From NCBI GenBank assembly GCA_035946625.1, contig DASYZE010000072.1:52939-116938 (forward strand): 64,000 nt of DNA. Reading direction: 5' to 3'. This DNA is from DASYXZ01 sp035946625 (lineage in GTDB: Bacteria > Acidobacteriota > Terriglobia > UBA7540). Below the pieces are notes generated by a model. The model saw only the letters and a program-made list of their open reading frames with translations. It was not told the DNA's origin and searched no databases. Below, piece after piece: positions 37,518 to 46,859 of this stretch. The translations under genes were made by a program, and so were the position numbers. Position 1 is the first letter of the stretch. Each line of letters opens with the position of its first letter.

Positions 37518-38501
37518 TCAGGAATGGCCTTGTCCCGCCGGCTGCGTGTCGTGCCGAGGCCAATGTTCTTTCAGGAATGTTTCTGCATAGGCGCGATCAC
37601 GAAACGCTCCCGTGCCTCCGGCGCGGGTCACGGAAAGCGCCCCGGCCAGATTGCCGAAGCGCAGGCAGGTTTCAATGTCCGCCCCGCGAAGGTATTGATG
37701 GACGAACCCGGCGTCAAAGCTGTCGCCTGCGCCGACCGAATCAACGGCCTCAACCGCGAGGCCTTCGGCCCGCCATTCGGCTTGGCCTCGCCGCGCCATC
37801 GCCCCGTGCCCGCCGAGCTTCACGACCACCAGCGGAACGCGCGCAGCCAGCCGCCGCGCTGCTTGGGTAACTTCCTGAGTGCCGGCGAGCTTCATGCACT
37901 CCCTTTCGTTTACAAACATCACGTCCACCAGTTCGAGCACCTGGGAGAGATTTCCTTCCCAGCGATCCTCAGGGTCGTCGTTGGTGTCGAGCGAAATTGT
38001 GAGTCCCGCTCGCTTGATGGCCGCGAACGCCTCGCGCATTCGCGGGCGCAGCGCGCGGTGCAGAAAAAACGACGACATGTGGAAATGCCGGGCCGAACTC
38101 AGGTAATCAAAATCGAGATCATCGTAGCATAATTCGAAGATGGTGCCGGGATAGGTCAAAATATTCCGGTCCGAACGGCGGGCCAGAATCACGGTCAGCC
38201 CGGTCTGCGCGGGGCCGGGGACGCGGCGAACGCGCGAAGTGTCCACGCCGCCTTCGGCAAGCCACTGGCGCGCCGCCTCGCCCATCAGGTCATCGCCAAT
38301 CCGCGAGATGAATCCGACGCGGCTGCCCAACGCGGCCAGGTTGTGAGCGAATATCGCCGACGAGCTGCCCAGCGTCAGCGCCATCCCCTGCGCCAGATGC
38401 TCGCGCTCGGGCTCCAGCGTTTCCGGAAGGCCGTAAAGGATCAGGTCCAGGTTCAACTCGCCCGCCAGCACCACGTCGAAGGTTTTGGTTTTCTTGTCCA
38501 C
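37518..38501 (-). CDS. PfkB-family carbohydrate kinase
   Basis: A 327-residue ribokinase-like enzyme. Substrate-binding region FDVVLAGELNLDLILYG, FISRIGDDLMGEAARQWLAEGGVDTSRV, and the catalytic GAGDSFDAGF at 257-266, with Asp260 as the expected catalytic base. It phosphorylates a sugar or sugar amine; the neighbouring SIS isomerase/deaminase suggests an amino sugar or ketose. The downstream gap to the amidohydrolase is eight bases. Confidence 0.9.
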   Translation of the reverse strand: MDKKTKTFDVVLAGELNLDLILYGLPETLEPEREHLAQGMALTLGSSSAIFAHNLAALGSRVGFISRIGDDLMGEAARQWLAEGGVDTSRVRRVPGPAQTGLTVILARRSDRNILTYPGTIFELCYDDLDFDYLSSARHFHMSSFFLHRALRPRMREAFAAIKRAGLTISLDTNDDPEDRWEGNLSQVLELVDVMFVNERECMKLAGTQEVTQAARRLAARVPLVVVKLGGHGAMARRGQAEWRAEGLAVEAVDSVGAGDSFDAGFVHQYLRGADIETCLRFGNLAGALSVTRAGGTGAFRDRAYAETFLKEHWPRHDTQPAGQGHS

Positions 38502-38683
38502 GCGTTTTTGCCTTCACAATCTTTCGCAGACGCTTGACGAGTTGGCAAGGCCGGTGGCCGCTGTAAGAGCCTTTCCATCGTCTAAATAAGGGTGCCGCTT
38601 CGGCGCCGACGGAACGCGCGTAACGAACTGAATTCCCATTTTCTTCGTATCCCCGGAGGGCAAGGTCACTTCCCTTCCAGCCT

Positions 38684-39859
38684 TCAATCACCTTGAAGAA
38701 TCACGGCCCGGCTCAAATTGGGCGGCCGGTCGGAGTCAATGCCCTTTTTTCTGCCCGTATACAGGCCCAGCAGTTGTGCCGCCGGAATGTAGGCCACGGA
38801 CCGGGCGTATTCGGGAACGTCGAGGTTGAGTTCGACCAGAAAATCCGCGGCCCTTCGGATAGCGGCGTCGGCGCGGTTAGTGACCACCAGGCTGATGCCC
38901 CCCAGGCTTTTGACTTCTTCCAGCATGCCGCGTTCGGCGGTGTAGCCCGCTTCCGAAATGAAGAAGGTGACGAGGGTTCGCGGACTGACGATGGCCTTCG
39001 GGCCGTGGCGAAATTCGAGGGTATGGAAACACTGCGCGTAGGAGCAGGACATCTCTTTCACCTTGAGCATTGCTTCGTTGGCAATTCCGTACAACGGGCC
39101 CTGCCCCAGAAAAACGTAATCTTCAAACTCATTCGCCGCCACAAATTGTTCGAGCCGCGTGGGAAGCCCTTCGAGCAAGCGTTCAATGGGGGCTGAAATT
39201 TTCCCAAGCGCATCCTGAAACTCCGAGTTCCCCGCCCAGCCCGCGGCCAGGAATTGCAACGCGAGAATCATGCAACTGAACGAACGGGTCATAACCATGC
39301 TTTTCTCATCCGCCGGTGGCAGAACCACGGTCAGGCTGGAGAGACCTTCCAGCGGCTGACTTCCGACGCAACTCACGGCCAGCGTTCGCAGGTTTCGCTC
39401 CTTCTCCAAATATTCCGCGGCTTTCAGCACTTCGGACGTGTGTCCGGAACGGGAAATCAGAATCGGTCGCCAGTTTCTTGAGGGGGGCACAACCAGCTCA
39501 GGGAAGAGCAGAATTTCGGAGGCCGGAAACGCATGAGCGCGCTCATGGGTGAGGGATGTCCATGTCGCCGCCGCCACCAGGGCGGCGTAATAGCTCGAGC
39601 CGCAGCCGGTGATAAGCCAGTCGCCGTCGGCGGCAAACATTTGTCGCAATTTCGTGGGATGGTTCTCGCGGCCGAGAATCTTCAGGCATGCTTCCCAACA
39701 GGATGGTTCAGAAAGAATTTCCGCCTGAGTCCAAACTCCTTTCGCTTTGTCCACAGGCTTCTCGATGTCTTTGGACGCCAATTCCGTTCCCCCCTGAGCG
39801 GATTGCGTTGGGGCCTGGCGGTCGGAGCATGGGCGGGCGAAAATCGGCTCCATCGCCAT
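38684..39859 (-). CDS. SIS-domain sugar isomerase/deaminase (AgaS/GlmS-C-like)
   Basis: A 391-residue protein with two SIS domains. SIS1 is at about 75-215 (WLITGCGSSYYAALVAAATWTS, ISRSGHTSEVLKAAEYLEKER), SIS2 at about 240-380 (DYVFLGQGPLYGIANEAMLKVKEMSCSYAQCFHTLEFRHGP). FRHGP is a hallmark of aldose/ketose isomerases such as AgaS and the GlmS isomerase domain. There is no glutamine amidotransferase domain, so it is a deaminase/isomerase rather than a synthase. It starts four bases after the DeoR stop. Confidence 0.88.
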   Translation of the reverse strand: MAMEPIFARPCSDRQAPTQSAQGGTELASKDIEKPVDKAKGVWTQAEILSEPSCWEACLKILGRENHPTKLRQMFAADGDWLITGCGSSYYAALVAAATWTSLTHERAHAFPASEILLFPELVVPPSRNWRPILISRSGHTSEVLKAAEYLEKERNLRTLAVSCVGSQPLEGLSSLTVVLPPADEKSMVMTRSFSCMILALQFLAAGWAGNSEFQDALGKISAPIERLLEGLPTRLEQFVAANEFEDYVFLGQGPLYGIANEAMLKVKEMSCSYAQCFHTLEFRHGPKAIVSPRTLVTFFISEAGYTAERGMLEEVKSLGGISLVVTNRADAAIRRAADFLVELNLDVPEYARSVAYIPAAQLLGLYTGRKKGIDSDRPPNLSRAVILQGD

Positions 39860-39862
39860 TCC

Positions 39863-40624
39863 CTACACGATGGTTATTTCAACTCCTGCTCTCTCGATCA
39901 GGCCCTGGTCCTGCTTTGAAATTCGATCGTCGGTAATCACTTGCTGCACCGCCGTGGTCGGCACAATCAGGCAAAGGCTGCGGCGGCCAAATTTGCTCGC
40001 ATCCGACACCACCACCCTGCGGCGCGATATTTCCACCATGATCCTGTTGACCTGCGCCTCTTGCGTATTGGGGGTGGTAAGCCCGAAACCGACTTCGATG
40101 CCGTCCACGCCTAAGAAAAGAATGTCGGCGCTCAGCCGGCGCAGGGTTTCCTCAGCGAATGGGCCGACCAGTGAAAGCGACTCTTTCCGCAGCACGCCTC
40201 CCACCAGCACCACTTCCACGTTGCTGCCCGCCAGTTCCGCCGCGATGTTGAGCCCGTTTGTGATCACGGTCAGATTGCGGAATTGACGCAAACCGCGGGC
40301 AATCATCGTCGTCGTGCTCCCGGAATCGAGCACCACCGACTGTCCTTCGTTCACCAGTTTGACCGCCGCCTGCGCGATCCGCGCCTTTTCCTTGCGGTAC
40401 AGCTTCTCTTTTTCCGTCACGCTGCGGTCCAGCAAAGCACCGTTGGTGACGGGCAGGGCGCCTCCGTGGGTGCGATGCACCATACCCTGGCTGTGCAGGG
40501 TTTCCAAATCCTTGCGGATCGTCACCGGGGTGGTGTGGAAGTGGGTGGAAAGTTCCTTGACGACCACCCGACCGCTGGTTTGGACTATCTCCAGGATAGC
40601 TCGTCTGCGCTCTTCGCTTAACAT
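39863..40624 (-). CDS. DeoR-family transcriptional regulator
   Basis: A 253-residue repressor: winged HTH at 1-58 (ERRRAILEIVQTSGRVVVKELSTHFHTTPVTIRKDLETLHSQG) and a DeoR C-terminal sugar-phosphate sensor domain (VVLDSGSTTTMIARGL, LTVITNGLNIAAEL, FLGVDGIEVGFGLTTPN). It heads the SIS-PfkB-amidohydrolase-YjbQ operon and almost certainly controls it, with a phosphorylated intermediate as the inducer. It may also act on the divergent 41153 operon through the 528-base intergenic region. Confidence 0.93.
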   Translation of the reverse strand: MLSEERRRAILEIVQTSGRVVVKELSTHFHTTPVTIRKDLETLHSQGMVHRTHGGALPVTNGALLDRSVTEKEKLYRKEKARIAQAAVKLVNEGQSVVLDSGSTTTMIARGLRQFRNLTVITNGLNIAAELAGSNVEVVLVGGVLRKESLSLVGPFAEETLRRLSADILFLGVDGIEVGFGLTTPNTQEAQVNRIMVEISRRRVVVSDASKFGRRSLCLIVPTTAVQQVITDDRISKQDQGLIERAGVEITIV

Positions 40625-40787
40625 TCCGCGTCCAATCCCTCCAGGATGATCATTCTTACAACGTCGCTATGGATTTTGGAAATTCTCACGAGCATTTACA
40701 AGTCTGCTCTAAACTCTTTCCCGGCTGGTGGCTGGCTGCCGGCGCTGTCCGAAGTCTACCCTTGCAATTAAACCGCTCCCTAAAAGC

Positions 40788-40855
40788 CGCTTTCGTGCGG
40801 ATTATACTATTTGTTTCGATTGGCCTCGTCAATAAGACTTTCTGCTTTCGATTCT
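40788..40855. promoter_or_regulatory. Possible DeoR-type operator repeats
   Basis: Within the 528-base gap between the divergent deoR and flavoprotein genes, three TTTCG-containing units occur: GCTTTCGTGCGG (about 40791), GTTTCGATTGG (about 40815) and GCTTTCGATTC (about 40842). TTTCR repeats are the recognition pattern of AgaR-like DeoR regulators. The rest of the gap (40625-41152) contains no gene I can support. Confidence 0.35.
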
Positions 40856-41152
40856 TCGGGTTTTGTGCGCTTGTGAATCGGGAGATGATCGAAGTGCTGC
40901 TCTACTGGCTGGTGAATTGTCCATACGCATGGCCAGTTCCATTGAACTTGGCTGACAACAATTAGGAGGCAGCCCACAATCTTTTGGCTTGACGAGCGAA
41001 AATTTAAGATATAAAGAGTAAGTCTTCGCATGGGCATAGTCACACAAAACGAAGGAGCTATGATCATCACCAAAATAAAGCGAGCTAGATTGCTGAACCG
41101 GGTAGCGATTTAGTCGAAGATCGGAATAGATGGGCAGCATGGGAGAAAATGC

Positions 41153-42667
41153 ATGAAAGATTCCGCCAGCTTAAGAGGCGTTGAACGAAGTCCAGGAGTT
41201 CACTCGGGGGAGAGAGCCTATTCGGGCAAGCCTGCGTCACCTTCGCTCCCACTCCATCGCCGTGACGTACTAAAACTGGGAGCGGCGGCCCTGGCAGGAG
41301 GTTTACCGGCTCATGCCTTTGCGCGCCCGCGCGCCAGCCGCGCCAAGAAGGTCATCATCGCGGGCGCGGGGATCACCGGTTTGTCCTGCGGTTACGAGCT
41401 GATGAAGCGCGGACACGAAGTGGTTCTGCTGGAAGCCTCTGCGCGGCCGGGTGGACACGTTCGGACTCTTCACGAGGGTCTGGCGGACGGTCTTTACGCC
41501 GACCTGGGGGCTGAACAATTCACCAATCCGGGCTACGAACTCTACTGGGATTACGTGAAGGAATTCGATCTGCCCTACCTTTATTATCCACGGCGGATGG
41601 CGCTGGTCCGGTTTATCGACGGAAAATTCCGCACCGAAGAGGATTTGCACGATCGGAGCTTCCTCAGCAAGTTGGGATTCAACCAACGTGAGGTGGATTT
41701 TCTCGAGCACAATGCCTGGTGGAATTTCCCCTCGTTGTATCTCCGCCCCTACATCGATAAATTCAAGGACGAATACAAGCCTTACGACGCGGGCCTGAAT
41801 CACCTGGACCAGACCACCTGGGGCGACGTGCTGAGGAAAGACGGAGCCTCGGCCCGTGCGATCGGCACGATTGGAGACACCGATGCCTCGGCGCTTCACG
41901 TCATCTGGCATGCGGCCATTTTAAATTTGCGCGGCGTATCACTCTATCCCCCCGACGTCTTCCGCCTGAAGGGCGGCAACCAGGTGATGACCGACACCTT
42001 TGCCGCCAAGCTCGGCGACCGGGTTCGGCTGAACGCCCCGCTCACCGGCATCGAACGGGGCGAGAGCGGTGTGCGCGTCACCTATCGGGAGTCCGGCCAG
42101 GAAAAGGCAATGGAAGGCGACTACCTGGTCTGCTGCATGTCGGCGGTGATGCTGCGGCAGATTCCGGCCAAGCCCGCCTGGCCCGAAACCAAAGCTTACG
42201 CTATCAACCAGGTGCCGTACTACTCGGTGACGCGCGTGGTTTTTCAGGCTAAAACGCCTTTCTGGGTGAAGGAGGGGCGCAGCATCAACTGGGAAACGCC
42301 GGATACGCGCCTGGAACTGGTGTGGCGCATCGCGGAAGAAGTGCATACCAACCGCGCCATGCTGATGGGCTGGGCCGAGGCCAGCACCTCGCGCCGCGAG
42401 GCCCTGTCCGCTTTCGACAAGTTTTATCCGGGAAAATCGGGCGACATCGAGAAAACGATAGTCCACAACTGGGCCGCCGATCCCTGGGCCATGGCTTGCG
42501 AAACCGTTTCCTACCCTCCCGGCCAACTCACCAAAATCTGGCCCAGCATCATTGAGCCCGTGGGACGAGTTTATTTCGCCGGCGCTTATGCCGATAATTT
42601 GAATTGGGGGCAGGAGGCCGGGACGCGGTCCGCCCGCCGCGTGGCCGAGGCGATCAACGAAGCGTGA
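41153..42667 (+). CDS. Tat-exported FAD-dependent amine oxidase-like protein
   Basis: A 504-residue flavoprotein. A twin-arginine-like signal (HRRDVLKLGAAALAGG, residues 35-50) is followed by a dinucleotide-binding fold with GAGITG at 71-76 (VIIAGAGITGLSCGYELMKRGHEVVLLEASARPGGH). The C-terminus GRVYFAGAYADNLNWGQEAGTRSA is the second FAD contact typical of amine oxidase/phytoene-desaturase families. The substrate is unknown; in this operon it could oxidise an amino sugar or a glycoside. It is the first gene of the 41-49 kb rightward cluster. Confidence 0.85.
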   Translation: MKDSASLRGVERSPGVHSGERAYSGKPASPSLPLHRRDVLKLGAAALAGGLPAHAFARPRASRAKKVIIAGAGITGLSCGYELMKRGHEVVLLEASARPGGHVRTLHEGLADGLYADLGAEQFTNPGYELYWDYVKEFDLPYLYYPRRMALVRFIDGKFRTEEDLHDRSFLSKLGFNQREVDFLEHNAWWNFPSLYLRPYIDKFKDEYKPYDAGLNHLDQTTWGDVLRKDGASARAIGTIGDTDASALHVIWHAAILNLRGVSLYPPDVFRLKGGNQVMTDTFAAKLGDRVRLNAPLTGIERGESGVRVTYRESGQEKAMEGDYLVCCMSAVMLRQIPAKPAWPETKAYAINQVPYYSVTRVVFQAKTPFWVKEGRSINWETPDTRLELVWRIAEEVHTNRAMLMGWAEASTSRREALSAFDKFYPGKSGDIEKTIVHNWAADPWAMACETVSYPPGQLTKIWPSIIEPVGRVYFAGAYADNLNWGQEAGTRSARRVAEAINEA

Positions 42668-42747
42668 TTTCCGCTTCCCGCAATTCCCTGCCTAAGGGCG
42701 GGCCATGAAAACATGAAGTATTTCTGCTGCCACACCGGGATTCCCCA

Positions 42748-45537
42748 ATGACCACGAACAAGAAACCGCAAGCTTCCGGTTCGGGACCCACTCGGCGTGA
42801 GTTTCTCCAGCGGTCAGCGGCGGGATCGGTCTCGGCCCTGCTTGTGCCTCAGATCGCCCATCTCGCGCCGGCAGGTCAACGGGCGGAGCTCCAGACGGGC
42901 TGGAGAATCGTCTCCGCTCAGAATGTCTCAGCCCGTGATGAGGATGTTTCCAAGCCAGCTTATGATGCATCCCACTGGCACGCGATTCCCAGGATGCCCG
43001 CGACCGTGCTGCAGGCCCTGGAAGACGCTGGTGAGTTTAGTGACCTTTACTTGGGGATGAATCTCACCCATAAAGTTCCGGCGGACTTGTGGAAACAGGA
43101 CTGGTGGTATCGGGTCACTTTTGATGCGCCTGAAGCCGAAGTTTATTCCCTGATTTTTAACGGCATCAACTACCGCGCCGACATCTGGTTGAACGGGCGC
43201 CAGGTGGCCGACAAAAATCACGTGGTGGGGATGTATAACAGCTTTGAATTTATAGTCTCCAAATATATTCTGTCCGGCAGGGAAAACGTCCTGGCCGTGA
43301 AAGTGACTCCGGAGCGGAAGCTCCCGGATGTGGACGGTGTAGAGCTGGCCGATAGCTGGCTCGATTGGATCAATTGGAAGTATCTCGGCTATCATGACGC
43401 CGCGCGACACGCTGATATATCATTTGTGCCGGACCGGAACGCCGGCGTCTGGAAAAGAGTGTTTCTGAGCACCACGGGCAAGGTTCTGGTTCGGAACCCT
43501 TGCGTGGTCACCGACCTGCCGCTTCCCGCCACCCGTCCCGCTGCACTCACCGTTTACTGCGACCTCAGGAACGGGGTTTCGACTTCAGTTTCCGGGACGC
43601 TGCGGGGTGAAATTTCCCGCCCCGGCAAGCCCACGATTTCTTTCCAACAAAAAGTCGAGCTGGCGGCAGATGAGACCAAAGAAGTGGTGTTTGATCCCGC
43701 AACTTACACCCAGCTGACGGTCCACGACCCGGACCTTTGGTGGCCCTATGAATGGGGCGAGCCCGCGCTTTATCAATTGAAGCTCGAGTTCAGTGTGGAC
43801 GGCAAGGTCTCTGACACATCGACGACGAACTTTGGCATCCGCAAGATTACCCAGCATCGGGACGCGGACAACGATTTTCCCCAGGTGGGTACCGGCGGCA
43901 ACTTCTACTTGAAAGTGAATGGGACAGATTTCCTGATGCGGGGTGGCTGCTACACGCCGGACCTGCTGTTCAAGAACGATCCCCATCGCGACCGCGCCAT
44001 CATCAACTACTCCAAAGACATGGGCATGAACATGCTCCGCTGGGAATTAAAGATCGCGGATGACACCATGCTGGATCGCGCCGACCGGGAAGGCATGCCC
44101 GCCATGCAGGGCTGGATGTGCTGTATGCAATGGGAAAAATGGAAACAGTGGGATGCGGAAGACCGATGGGTGGCGCTCGCCAGCCTGCGGGCGCGCATTC
44201 GCAACTTACGCCAGCACCCTGCCGCATTCATCTGGGCCAACGGAAGCGACGGACGGGCGCCGGACGACGTGCGCGCCCAGTACCACCAAATTCTGAAAGA
44301 GTTACATTGGCAAAACGCCGTGGTGGATACGGTTTCAAATTATGCCAAAGATGCGGCGGGGCATACGCTGTGGGATGGCATTCACATGCTGGGCCCATAC
44401 TCATGGCGGCCTCCTTATTACTGGTTCAACGGGCAGTTCCCGGCGGCGCAAGGCTCGTGCGCCGAACAGGGCGACAACGAAAGCATCCCACCTTTTGAAA
44501 GCCTCAAGAAGTTCATTCCCGCGGACAAGCTGTGGCCGGTCAACGAGTATTGGTACTATCATTCCGGCGCCAATCGCGGCAACAGCACGCTCGACACCAT
44601 TCAAAAAGCGGTCGAAATGCGCTACGGCAAGCCCACCGACGGCGAGGATCTTTGTCGGAAGGCTCAACTGGCCCATTATGAAAACACCCGCGCGCAGTTT
44701 GAGAATTTTGCCGCCGACGCCGAGGCCACTCACAAGATGTCTCTCTATTGGATGTTGAACAGCCAGTGGCCCTCGTTCTTCGGCCATCTGATCGATTACT
44801 ATCTCAAACCTGGCGGAGCCTACTTTGGCGCCAAAAAAGGGCTGAGACCGCTCAGCCTGGTGTTTGATTACTATGCCACCGGGGACCGCCGCACAGCGCA
44901 TATCTACGTCGTAAACCAAACCCTCGCAGCACGTCGAGATTTGAAGGCCACGGTCAGATTTTACAACCTTGACGGGAGCGTGAAGTTCTCCAAGGAATTG
45001 ACGGGCGTGAACATCGGGCCGGCCACCCGCGAAGAAATATTAACCATTCCGCGCATTGGAGGCATGAGCTCAACTTACTTTGTCCGCTGCCAGCTTTCGA
45101 GTTCCGACGGCGCGCCGATGGTGGACAACCTCTACTGGCAGTCCACCACCGACGACGACATTGGTGGGCCGCAAAACGAGACCGCGTTCATCCTGAAGCA
45201 GGTCGCTTGGGCCGATTTCACCGCTCTCAACACCATGCCAGGAGCGGAGGCCGGAATCTCGGGGAGCGTCAAACAAACGGGTGACGAATCGCGCGCAAAG
45301 ATCACCATCACCAACAATTCCAGCCATATTGCTTTTTTTATGCGCGCCGAAGTCACCCGGGGACCGGATGGCGAAGAGGTGCTCCCCATTACCTACGAGG
45401 ATAACTACGTCACGTTGTTCCCCTCCGAGACGCGAACCCTGTGGGCGAAATTCAGGACCGCCGACCTGTCCGGCCGGAAGGCCCATCTGAGGCTTGAAGG
45501 TTACAACGTCAGCAAGCAAACGGACGCGATGGCGTGA
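42748..45537 (+). CDS. Tat-exported GH2 exo-beta-D-glucosaminidase-like enzyme
   Basis: A 929-residue glycoside hydrolase family 2 protein with a Tat signal (TRREFLQRSAAGS, residues 15-27). Jelly-roll, immunoglobulin and TIM-barrel domains follow in order. The usual NE acid/base is replaced by Asp501 in NGSD, and the nucleophile is Glu573 (CAEQGD). The 72-residue spacing and Asp acid/base match the CsxA exo-glucosaminidase subgroup (D469/E541), so EC 3.2.1.165 is the best guess. It would release glucosamine from chitosan-type oligomers outside the cytoplasm. Confidence 0.85.
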   Translation: MTTNKKPQASGSGPTRREFLQRSAAGSVSALLVPQIAHLAPAGQRAELQTGWRIVSAQNVSARDEDVSKPAYDASHWHAIPRMPATVLQALEDAGEFSDLYLGMNLTHKVPADLWKQDWWYRVTFDAPEAEVYSLIFNGINYRADIWLNGRQVADKNHVVGMYNSFEFIVSKYILSGRENVLAVKVTPERKLPDVDGVELADSWLDWINWKYLGYHDAARHADISFVPDRNAGVWKRVFLSTTGKVLVRNPCVVTDLPLPATRPAALTVYCDLRNGVSTSVSGTLRGEISRPGKPTISFQQKVELAADETKEVVFDPATYTQLTVHDPDLWWPYEWGEPALYQLKLEFSVDGKVSDTSTTNFGIRKITQHRDADNDFPQVGTGGNFYLKVNGTDFLMRGGCYTPDLLFKNDPHRDRAIINYSKDMGMNMLRWELKIADDTMLDRADREGMPAMQGWMCCMQWEKWKQWDAEDRWVALASLRARIRNLRQHPAAFIWANGSDGRAPDDVRAQYHQILKELHWQNAVVDTVSNYAKDAAGHTLWDGIHMLGPYSWRPPYYWFNGQFPAAQGSCAEQGDNESIPPFESLKKFIPADKLWPVNEYWYYHSGANRGNSTLDTIQKAVEMRYGKPTDGEDLCRKAQLAHYENTRAQFENFAADAEATHKMSLYWMLNSQWPSFFGHLIDYYLKPGGAYFGAKKGLRPLSLVFDYYATGDRRTAHIYVVNQTLAARRDLKATVRFYNLDGSVKFSKELTGVNIGPATREEILTIPRIGGMSSTYFVRCQLSSSDGAPMVDNLYWQSTTDDDIGGPQNETAFILKQVAWADFTALNTMPGAEAGISGSVKQTGDESRAKITITNNSSHIAFFMRAEVTRGPDGEEVLPITYEDNYVTLFPSETRTLWAKFRTADLSGRKAHLRLEGYNVSKQTDAMA

Positions 45538-45610
45538 CTGCTGAAGCAAGGCCGGCGCCAGACCTTGCGCCACAGCATGCTCAATCCATTGCGGAGGAGT
45601 CATATCTTTC

Positions 45611-46792
45611 ATGGCAGATGAAACTTATAGATCGCGATCTTACCCCAATACTAAGATCCATCCCCGGCCGCGTTGCGCATTCGCCTTCACACTTTTGGTT
45701 GTGCTGGCGGCAAGCTTGTGCAGCCAGCCAACTGTGGCGAATCCGCACCCTGCCACTTCAGCCGCCCCGCAGGCCGTGGAGGGCACGTTCTCGCCCGCGG
45801 AGCTCAAGGCTTTCGCTGAACTCAATCCCATCGACACGCATGCCCACATCTTTGTCACCGATCCGGCCTTCACCGCCATGCTCAAGCGGCTGAACGTAAA
45901 CGTCCTCGACATCTGCGTGGCCCACAGCATCGCGGCCGCGAATAACTTGTCCCGGGAGATTCGGGAAGCCGAGAATTTTGTCAAGTCCAGCGATGGCCAT
46001 GGCGCTCTCTGCACAACCTTTAATCCCTACCCCATCGAGCGGCCGGAATTTGCGCAGACGGCGATTCGCCAGATCAATCAGAACTTCACCGAGGGCGCGA
46101 TTGCAGTCAAGATCTGGAAGAACGTCGGCATGGAAGTTAAAGACGCGCACGGGGGCTACATCATGCCTGACAATCCGGTGTTCGCGCCCATTTATAGTGA
46201 CATCGCCGCGCACGGCAAGACGCTGGTCGCGCACCTGGCCGAGCCTGATTCGTGCTGGAAGCCGCTCGATCCCGCTTCTCCGGATTACTCGTATTACAAG
46301 GAGCACCCCGAGTGGTACATGTACGGCAAGCCCGGCGCCCCTTCCAAGGCGGAAATCCTTCGCGCGCGCGACCATCTGGTGGAGGAAAATCCGAATCTGC
46401 GCGTGGTCGGCGCTCACCTGGGCAGCATGGAATCGAATTTCGACGGACTGGGCCGGCGCTTCGACCGCTATCCCAATTTCGCCGTGGACATGGCCGCCCG
46501 CATGCCTTATGTCATGATGCTGCCGCGCGGTCGCGCCATCGCCTTCATCACCAAGTACCGTGACCGGCTGATTTACGGGACTGACCTCGATTACAGGGCC
46601 GGCTCAACCTCGAAAGAAACCATGCAAGAATGGGAAAAATATTACGCGCGCGACTGGCGCTTTCTGGCCACCCGGGACGTGGTGGAATACATGGGGAAGA
46701 AATATCAAGGTCTCGACCTTCCCCAGCCCATCCTGGAAAAGCTATACCATTCCAATGCGTTGCATTGGTTCCCTGGCATTCTCGGGCGTTAG
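45611..46792 (+). CDS. Exported amidohydrolase-2 family protein
   Basis: A 393-residue exported hydrolase. An N-terminal hydrophobic stretch (CAFAFTLLVVLAASLCSQ, about 22-40) precedes the TIM-barrel HxH motif (PIDTHAHIFV, residues about 74-83). The C-terminal part has HLGSMES and DRLIYGTDLDY (metal-ligand Asp region). Amidohydrolase-2 members cleave C-N or C-C bonds or lactones. The signal could be a membrane anchor. It is sandwiched between two glycosidases on the same strand. Confidence 0.8.
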   Translation: MADETYRSRSYPNTKIHPRPRCAFAFTLLVVLAASLCSQPTVANPHPATSAAPQAVEGTFSPAELKAFAELNPIDTHAHIFVTDPAFTAMLKRLNVNVLDICVAHSIAAANNLSREIREAENFVKSSDGHGALCTTFNPYPIERPEFAQTAIRQINQNFTEGAIAVKIWKNVGMEVKDAHGGYIMPDNPVFAPIYSDIAAHGKTLVAHLAEPDSCWKPLDPASPDYSYYKEHPEWYMYGKPGAPSKAEILRARDHLVEENPNLRVVGAHLGSMESNFDGLGRRFDRYPNFAVDMAARMPYVMMLPRGRAIAFITKYRDRLIYGTDLDYRAGSTSKETMQEWEKYYARDWRFLATRDVVEYMGKKYQGLDLPQPILEKLYHSNALHWFPGILGR

Positions 46793-46859
46793 CGTCAGGC
46801 AACATGGGATCAGTTCGAGAAGACCGTTCGCACCCGGTCATCATAAGGAGAGAATTGCA

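Noticed and set aside
36436..37590. Forward frame of 384 codons
   Set aside because: Antisense of the amidohydrolase and YjbQ genes; no recognisable protein features.
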